DNA of 64,000 bases, from positions 1-64,000 of the forward strand of contig NZ_JOJM01000003.1 in NCBI RefSeq assembly GCF_000720325.1. Reading direction: 5' to 3'. The notes below the pieces were generated by a model that saw nothing but the letters and a program-made list of their open reading frames with translations, did no database searches and was not told the origin of the DNA. Of this stretch, positions 31,301-40,300 are shown in pieces. Each line of letters opens with the position of its first letter. Within the stretch, counting starts at the first letter, position 1. A program made the translations under genes and the position numbers. Source of the DNA: Streptomyces sp. NRRL B-1347. Its GTDB lineage: Bacteria; Actinomycetota; Actinomycetes; Streptomycetales; Streptomycetaceae.

Positions 31301-34300
31301 CGGCATGCTGTAACGGCTGGTGCGGCCGCCGGAGTTGACGGCACTTCCCTTGATCACGCCGTAGACGTGGTCGCCCGCGGCCAGCGCGTCGCGCAGCGGG
31401 CGCAGCACCACGGCGCCGACACCCTCCGCCGCGAGGAAGCCGTCCGCGTGCTCGGAGAAGGGGCGGCACCGCTCCCCTGACGACAGCAGGCCGTGCTCCT
31501 GGAGCACGTCGAAGTGGTCCGTGCCGAGGAGCAGGTTGACGCCGCCCGCCACCGCGCAGGCGCTGTCCCCGGAGAGCAGGCTCTGCACGGCCAGGTGCAG
31601 GGCCGTGAGCGACCCGGAGCAGGCCGTGTCGACGGCCACGCTCGGGCCCTGGAAGTCGAAGAGGTAGGAGGTGCGGTTGGCGATGGACGAGTAGGCCGTG
31701 CGCCCGTTGTACGTGGCGTTCATGACGCCCACGAACACGCCGACGCGGCCGTGTCCGGCGAGGGCCGCGGGCGTGTAGCCCGCGTCCTGCACGGCTCCGT
31801 GCGCGGTCTCGATGAACAGCCGCTCCTGCGGGTCCATGGCCGCGGCCTCGCGCTCGTCGATGCCGAAGTACGCGGCGTCGAAGGAGGCCACGTCGTCGAG
31901 GAAGCCGCCCCAGGGGCGCTCCCGGTCCTGCCAGTCGCACCACCAGCGGTCGGCCGGGTAGGGCGCGGTCGCACTCTCGCCGCGGGCCAGGTTCTCCCAC
32001 AGGCGGGCGGGGCTCTCGGCGCCCGGGTAGCGCCCGGCGAGGCCCACGACGGCGATGTCGCCGGAGTGCGGCTCGGGCCGGGGCCGGACCTCGGGAGCCG
32101 GGGCGGGGGCGGGGGCGGGCTCGACCGCAGCGGTCAGAGGTGCCGGACGGGTGGCTTCCGTCGGCGGTGCCGCGGGGGTCGCCGTGCCCAGGACCTCGGC
32201 CAGCCGCGCCGCGTGCGTCGTCGCGAAGTACGCGGCCACGTCCCGGACCGTCGAGTGGTCGAAGAACAGCGTGCTGCCGAGGTCCTCGAAGTCGCGGCCG
32301 AGGGTGTTGTTCAGCTGGACGACGAGGATGGAGTCGAGGCCGAGGTCGAAGAGGTCGGCGTCCGCGTCGAGCCGCTCCGGGTCGAGCTTCAGCGTCTCGG
32401 CGACGAGGCCGGTGAGGTACGCGACGGCCCTCTCGGCGAGGGACGCGTCGGAGGCCCGGGCGGCGTCGGCCTGCGGGCTGCGGGCGTCCGCCCGGTCGAG
32501 GCCGAAGAGCGTCCGCAGCTCCGGGCGCCGCCGCTCCACGAAGTGGTCCACGAGCTCGTCCAGGGTGCGCAGTTCGAAGAACAGGGTGCTGCTGACGTCC
32601 TCGAAGTCCCGGGCCACGGCGCTGTTCATGCCGGACACGAGGATGGAGTCGAGGCCGTAGTCGTGCAGGTCCTTGGCCGGGTCGAGCTCCCCGTCCGCCA
32701 GGTGCAGGGCCTCGCGCAGCAGCCGCTCGAAGTAGTCGGCGGTACGCGCGCGCAGCTCGCCCTCGTCGTCCGCGCCGGGCGCCGCCGCGACGGGCTCGTA
32801 CGCGGGGGCGGTGGTGCGGGGCGCGGCCTGGTCCTGAGCGGCGCTCGGGCCGTCCGGCGTGCGGTACCGTCCGTCGCTCTCCGCGACGAGCAGCATCTGC
32901 CCGAGCGCGTGGGCCTCGGTGTCCGGCTGGGCACCGGTGCGGAACCCTTCGTCCTCCAGGACCTCGCGCCAGCTCTCGGCGGAGAGCACCGGGCTGCCGG
33001 GGATGCGCAGGGCGGCGTCCCGGTACAGCCACCAGCCGTCCACGAGGCCGAACGTGACGTGGGCGAGCAGGGTGTTGCGGCTCATCTCGTTGAGCAGGAG
33101 CAGGCCGCCCTCCCGCAGGGTCGCCTTGACGTTGCGCAGGGTGCGGGAGATGTCGGCGGTGGCGTGCAGGACGTTGGTGGCCACGACGACGTCGAAGCCG
33201 CCGAGGTCGACGCCCTGCGGCCCGGGCGCGTGCTCGGCGTTGAATATGCCGGTGGTCACGTGCGGGTAGCGGGGCTTGAGGCGTTCCTCGGCGCGGAACA
33301 GGAAGGCCTTGGACAGGTCGGTGTAGTGGTACTCGGCGATGCGGTCGCCGAACGGTTCGAGGGCCTCCAGGACCTTGACGCTGGTCGCGCCGGTCCCCGC
33401 GCCGACCTCCAGGACGCGCAGCCGCCGGCCCGGCTCGGCCGTGCCCCAGGCGCGCACGGCGTCGGCGAGGAGCACGCTGAGCCGGTCGTTGAAGTAGTCG
33501 ACGACCGGGTCGCCCCGGTAGACGCCCTCGACGCGGGACAGCGAGGAGCCGGGGAAGAGGATCTCGGTGCCCTGGCGGACGCCGGTGAGGACGTCCGGCA
33601 GGGCCTGGAGGCAGGACTCGACCAGGTCGACCTGCGCGCGCTGGTTGGCGCCTGTCTGCCAGCCGTCGCGCTCGGCCCGCCACTGGCGCCACAGGGCGGC
33701 GGCGTCCAGGTCCAGGGCGGCGAGGGCGGGGCCGGCCTCGGCGAACAGCCGGTGGCTCTCCTCCAGCCAGCGCGCGTACCGGGGCAGGACGCCGTGCCCG
33801 GCCCCGTCCGGGCGCGCGGCGCCGAGGTCGCGGAGGGTCACGTACAGCAGGTTCAGGGTGAGTTCGCGCATGCGCGGGTGCGGCAGGAAGCGGCGCAGCC
33901 GCTCCACCTCGCCGTGCGGCGCGCGGTGCGCGGACACGACGGCGTCGCGCACGGAGGGCAGCGCGCGGCGGTGGCGGCCCTGGTGTTCGTCCAGGGCGAG
34001 GCCGCGCAGCGCCTCGTCGCCGAAGGTGCGCATCAGGGCGACCTGGCCGTGCTCGCCCGCGAGGAAGGACTCCAGGGCGGTGAACGCCTCGTCGGGGTCG
34101 AGCGAGTCGACTCCGGCGGCGGCCATCCGCTCGCGGTAGAAGGAGTCGCTGACGACACCGGCCACGCCCCAGTACCCCCAGTTGACCGCCTTGGCGACGG
34201 TGGTGCCGCGCCGGTTCAGGGCGTGCGCGAGGGCGTCCTTGAAGGTGCATCCGGCGGCGTAGTTGGCCTGTCCGGGGGCCCGGACGAAGCTCTCGACCGA

Positions 34301-37300
34301 GGAGAAGAACAGCAGGAAGTCCAGCGGCTCGGCCCCGAACACGTCGGCGACGCGGACGCCGACGTCGGCCTTCGCGGCGAGGGCGGCGCGGAACCGGTCC
34401 TCGTCCATGTGCGCGAGGGTCTTGTCGGCGAGGACGATCGCGGAGTGCACGACGCCGTCGACGCGCGGGTGGTCCCGCTTGATCCGCGCGTGCGCGGCCC
34501 GCAGGCTCTCGTCGTCGCGCGCGTCGGCCTGAACGTACGAGGGGGCCGCCGCGCCCGCGGCGCGGGCCCGCTCGGCGAGGTCGGCGAGGCGCCGCTCCAC
34601 CCCGTCGGCCAGGGGGCGCCGCCCGATCCACACGATCGTCGCGCGGTAGCGGTCGACCATGTACCGGCTCCACAGCTCGCCGATGCCGCCCGCGCCGCCG
34701 ATGACGACGTAGACGCCGCCGTGCCGGTAGGTGCCGGTGGCCGGTTCCAGGGCGGTGGTGGGCAGCAGTTCGTGGGAGAACCAGCGGCCGCCGCGCAGGG
34801 CCACCGTGGTGCCGGGGCGCACCCCGGTGAGGCGTCGCTCCTCGCCGAGGCGGTCGCCGACGAGGTCGCCGGAGTCCGGGTGCGGCAGGTCGACGAGGTC
34901 GATCGTCCAGCGCGTGTGCTCCTGGGCGAGGCTGCCCGCCAGGCCGTGGACGCTCGCGTGCGTGGCCGCGACCGGGTCGGGTTCGCGGACGGCCTGGGTG
35001 CCGAACGTGTAGAGGGACCAGGCGAGGTCGCGCGTGCCGTGGCCGAGGGCGAGTAGAGCCTTGACGACGCGGAAGACCTGGACCGCGCCGCGCTCCTGGC
35101 CCCGGACCATGCCGTCGGGGGTCTCGGCGGGGGCGACCCAGACGATCCGGGCGATCCGCCCGCCGGTGGCCGCGCAGGCGGTGCGGATCAGCCCCGCGAT
35201 GTCGTCGGCGGACGCGCCATCAGGCAGGTCGACGCGCTGGTGGCCCGGGTGGAGCACCGCCAGTTCGGCGTGCAGCCTGCGGTCGGCGTCCAGGACGAGC
35301 ACGGCGCCCCGAGGGCTCTGCGGGGCCGGGGCCTCGGCGGGGTGCCGGGGCTCCCACACCGGAAGCAGCGTGCGCAGCCGGGAGGCGCGAGTCGCCTCCG
35401 GGCGGCGCTCGGACTCCCGGCTCTCGGGCTCCCGGCGGTCGGGCGTGGCCAGGGCGCGGTAGGCGAGGCCGCGCAGCGTGGCGCAGACCTGCCCCGCCGG
35501 GTCGAGGAGGTCGATGTCGAGGACGCGTTCCGCCGCGGCGGAACGGTTCGCCGCCGGGCGCACCCAGGCGTACATCGTCTCGCCGAACGGCGCGTGCGCG
35601 TCGAGCCGGTCGAGCGCGAACGGCACCCGCGTCGTCCCGTCCGCGACCGTCCCGGCCGCGGCGGAGTCGAAGGCCGGGTCCAGGCCGAGCGAAGCGTGCA
35701 CGGCGGCGTCGAGGAAGCTGGGGTGGAGCGCGTACGCGTCCGCCGTGGCGCGCAGGTGCGCGGGCAGCCGCAGTTCGGCGAGCACCTCGCGGCGCCCGTC
35801 GCGCTCGCCCCGATGCAGCACGTGCACGAGGCGGAAGCCGGGGCCGTAGGCGACGCCCGCGCGGGCGATGTGCGCGTACACGTCCTCGCCCGCGAGGGGC
35901 CGCAGGCGCAGCCGGTCGCGCAGGTCCGCGAGGTCGACGCGGGGCGGCGGCGCGGCCGCGTCGATGGTGGCGCGGCCCTGGACGCACAGCTGGTCGCCGT
36001 CCGTCAGGAGGGCGAAGCCCAGCGGCCCGGAGGGGGCCGTCTCGTCGCGGGTGAGGGTGAACTCCACCTGCCTGCCGCCGTCGTCCACGACGACGGGGCG
36101 CGCCCACGTCACGTTCTTCAGGACGGTGCGCCGCCCGGCCGTCTCCGGCAGGGCCTGCCGCACGGCCGTGCAGGCCATCTCCAGGCTCGCGACGGCGGGC
36201 AGCAGCTTCTTGCCGTCGACGACGTGGTCGTGCAGGACGAACTCGGCGCCGGAGAAGGACGAGCGGTAGCGCTGTCCGTCGAGCCGCGACACGTTCTCGT
36301 GCAGCAGCGGGTGCGCGAGCGGCGTGCCGGGGGCCGCGTCCGGGCGGGGCGCGGCGGTGGCGGGCCGCGGCGCGCGGACCGGGTACGGGTGGACCACCGG
36401 CGCGAAGGCGTATCCGGGCAGGCTCACGCGGTGGGCGGGCCGCTGCCCGGCGAGCGGGCTCCAGTCGGCCTCGGCGCCGCGCGCCCAGGCCTTCGCGGCC
36501 TTCTTCAGCTTGCCGTCGGCGAGCCTGCGGGCGAGCTGCGCGGTGTGCTTGCGGGTGGCGTCGGCGTCGGCCGTGGCGCAGCCCGCCGCAGGGCCTGTGA
36601 AGCGGCGCGCGGTGTCGTCGCCTTCCGGGTCCCGTACGAACGCGTCCAGTTCGGCGGCCAGCCGGTCCAGGTCGCGCACGACGAACGCCACGCGGTGGGC
36701 CAGGGCGACCCGGCCGGTGCGCAGCGTGTGCGCGACGTCGTCCAGGCGCAGCGCGGCGGCGCGCGGCCCGGTCAGGTGCCGGCGCAGCTCGGCGGCCGCG
36801 CGCACGAGGTCGTCGCGGGTGCGGGCGGACAGCGGCACCAGCTGCGGGGCGCCCTCGTCGTCGGCGCGTGCCGGGGCGGCGGGGACGTACTCCTCGAAGA
36901 CGGCGTGGGCGTTGGTGCCGCCCAGGCCGATGGAGCTCTGCGCCGCGCGGCGCGGCCCGCCGTCCGCGGGCCAGTCGCGCAGCCGGTCCACGACGTGGAA
37001 CGGCGAGGTGTCCAGGCGCAGTTGGGGGTTGGGCTCGCGGTAGTGGAGCGTGGGCGGGAGCTGCCCGTGGTAGAGGCTCAGGAGCACCTTGACGGCACCG
37101 GCGAGTCCGGCCGCGGTGTCGAGGTGGCCGAGGTTGGTCTTCACCGAGCCGATGCCGCAGTAGCCGGTGTCGTCGGTGAACGCGCGGTACGCCTCGGTGA
37201 GCGCGGCGACCTCCACGGGGTCGCCGAGCTTCGTGCCGGTGCCGTGCGCCTCGACGTAGCCGATGGTGCGCGGGTCGACGCCGGTGCGGTCGAGGACCTG

Positions 37301-40300
37301 CCGGATCAGCCGGGACTGGCCGTTGACGCTGGGGCTGTAGAAGCCGGTGGCGTCGCCGCCGTCGTTGTTGACGGCGATGCCGCGCAGCAGTCCGTAGATG
37401 TGGTCGCCGTCGGCGACGGCGTCGGCAGCGCGGCGGATCAGCAGGGCCACGACGCCCTCGCCGCCCGCCATGCCGTCGGCGTCCGCGTCGAAGGCCTTGA
37501 CGCGGCCGTCGCCGGAGAGGTTGAGGCCCGCCTTGTGGACGTAGCCGAGCCCGTCGACGCTGTTCGCGGAGGCCCCCGCCACCAGGGCGAAGTCCGTCTC
37601 GCCGGTCTGCACGGCGCGGGCCGCGAGGGCGAGGGCGCTCAGCGAGGACGAGCAGTTGGAGTGCACGGACATGCTCGGGCCGCCGAAGCCGAGCTGGTAG
37701 GAGACCATGGAGGCGACGGTGCCGCTCTGGCTCATCACCCACGACAGGTACTGCCGCGGGTCCTCGATGACCGCGGCGGGCGTCTCGGCGGTGTCGTCCG
37801 GGGCGCCGTAGTGGTGGTTGCCGGTGGAGACGTACACCCCGGTGTTGGGGATCTCCCGGTGGTCGCGGCCCGCGTCCTCGACGGCCTTCCAGGCGTGCAG
37901 CAGGACCTGGCGGAACTGCGGGTCCATCAGCTCGACGTGCTGGGGCGAGAGCCGGAAGAACGCGCCGTCGAACTCGTCCTTGCCGTCGAGCCCCGAGCGC
38001 AGCGGCACGAAGTCCGGGTCGCGCAGGACGCGTTCGGGCACGCCCGCAGCGCGCAGCTCCGCCTCGCTCCAGCGCCCTGCGGAGGCGTGGCCGCGCTTGA
38101 GGTTCTCCCAGAACTCCCAGTGGTCGCGGGCGTCGGGGAAGCGGCAGGAGATGCCGACGACGGCGACGGCGTCGTCGGGCAGGGACACGCGCTCCGGCTC
38201 CGGCTCCGGAGCCTGCGTCTGCGTCTGCGTGGGAGCGGGCGCGACGGGCTCCGGCGCCTCCTGGGCCGCCTCCGCCTGGTCCGGCACCTGCTCCCGCACG
38301 TACGCGGCGACAGCGGCCGGGGTGGCGTACTTGAACAGGTCGGCCGCCGCGAACGACACCCCGAGCCGGCGGCCGATCAGGTCCGCGAGCACCACGGCCG
38401 ACAGCGAGTTGCCGCCGGACTCGAAGAAGGAGACGGACGGGGTGAGGTCCCGCACCTTCAGGACCTCCTGCCAGCAGGCGAGGACCTCGCGCTCCACGTC
38501 ACGGGAGGGCCGCGCGGCCCGCTGGGGGCGGGCAGCCGGGGCGGGCGCGGCGGCGGACACCTCGCGCCCCATCAGGGCGGTGCGGTCCACCTTGCCGCTG
38601 CCCGTCAGCGGAACGGCGTCGAGCGGGACGTAGAAGTCCGGAACCATGTACGCGGGCAGCAGCGCGCGCAGGTGTTCCTTGAAGGCGTCGGGGCGGGCGC
38701 CCGCGCCGCCCGGCACGTAGTAGGCGACGAGCTGCTTGGCGCCGTCCTCGCCGCGCGCGACGACGACGCACTCGGCGACGTCCTGGTGGCGGCCCAAGTG
38801 GTACTCGATGTCGCCCAGTTCGATGCGGTAGCCGCGGATCTTCACCTGGAAGTCCTTCCGGCCCAGGTAGTCGATCTCGCCGTCCTCGGTCCAGCGGGCC
38901 AGGTCCCCGGTGCGGTAGAGCTTGCCGCCGGGCACCAGGTCGTGGTCGACGAACTTCTCCGCGGTGAGGTCGGGCCGGTTGACGTAGCCCTTCGCCAGGC
39001 CCTTGCCCGCGATGCACAGTTCGCCGGTCTCTCCGTGGGGCACCGGGCGCAGGTGCTCGTCGAGGATGTGGACCCGGGTGTGGGCGACCGGCCTGCCGAT
39101 GGTGGTCGGCCGGTCGTGGCGGACGAGGCCGCCGGTGGAGTACACGGTCGTCTCGGTCGGCCCGTACAGGTTCCAGGCCTCGGTGCCGGTGTCGCGGAAG
39201 AACTCCTTGAGCGTGCGGGGCAGCGCCTCGCCGCCGCAGAAGATCCGCACGCCCTCGGGGTTGCGCCAGCCCGAGTGGAACAGCATGCTCCACGTCGCCG
39301 GGGTCGCCTGCATCACCGTGGGCCGCACCCGGGCGATGCGCTCCTTGAGCCGGTCCACGTCCTTGATGGCCGGGCTGTCGCAGACATAGACGCGGGCCCC
39401 GCACACCAGCGGCAGCAGCAGTTCGACCTGCGCCATGTCGAAGCTGACGGTGGTGACGGCGAAGAGGGTGTCCGTCGCGTCCATGCCGGGCTCGCGGCGC
39501 AGCGAGCCGAGCAGGTTGGTGAAGCCCCGGTGCGGGATCATCACGCCCTTGGGGCGGCCGGTGCTGCCCGACGTGTAGATGACGTACGCCAGGTCGTCGG
39601 CGGTCACGGGCACGGCGGCGGGCTGCCCCGGGGCGAGGGCGGCCGCGAGCGCGTCCCGCTCCTCGTCGAGCACGAACAGCGCGGGCGCGGCGGCCCCCCG
39701 GCCCTCGGCGAGGCCGCGGGCGCGGGCCTCGTGCCGGGTCTGGGTCACGATCAGCGGGGTGCCGCTGTCCGTCACGATGTCCGTGAGCCGGGCGGCGGGC
39801 AGCTCCGGGTCGAGCGGGACGTACGCCGCGCCCGCCTTGAGGATGCCGAGCAGGGTCACGACGAGGTCGGGCGACCGGTCGAGCAGCACGGACACCAGGT
39901 CGCCGCGGCGCACGCCCCGCGCCACCAGGCAGGAGGCGAGCGCGGCACTGCGGGCGCTGAGCGCCTCGTACGTCAGGACCTCTTCCTGACCGGCCACGGC
40001 GACCGCGTCCGGGGTGCGCCGCGCCGTGTCCTCGACGAGGTCCTGCACGCACCGCTCGGCGCCGCGCTGCCGCAGGGCGGCCACGGTCGTGTGCGGCTCG
40101 TCGCACACCGCCGCCAGGACGTCGGCGAAGCGGGCCGCCAGCTCCTGGATGAACGCGCGGCTGTAGAGCTCCGGCTGGTACTTCCAGTACAGCGCGTAGC
40201 CCGCGCCGCTGCGCCACACCTCGACGGAGAGCTCGTACTCCCCTTCCTGGTGCAGCTCCTCGACCAGCCGGTAGGGCCGGTCGGCGTCGGCGATGCCGTC

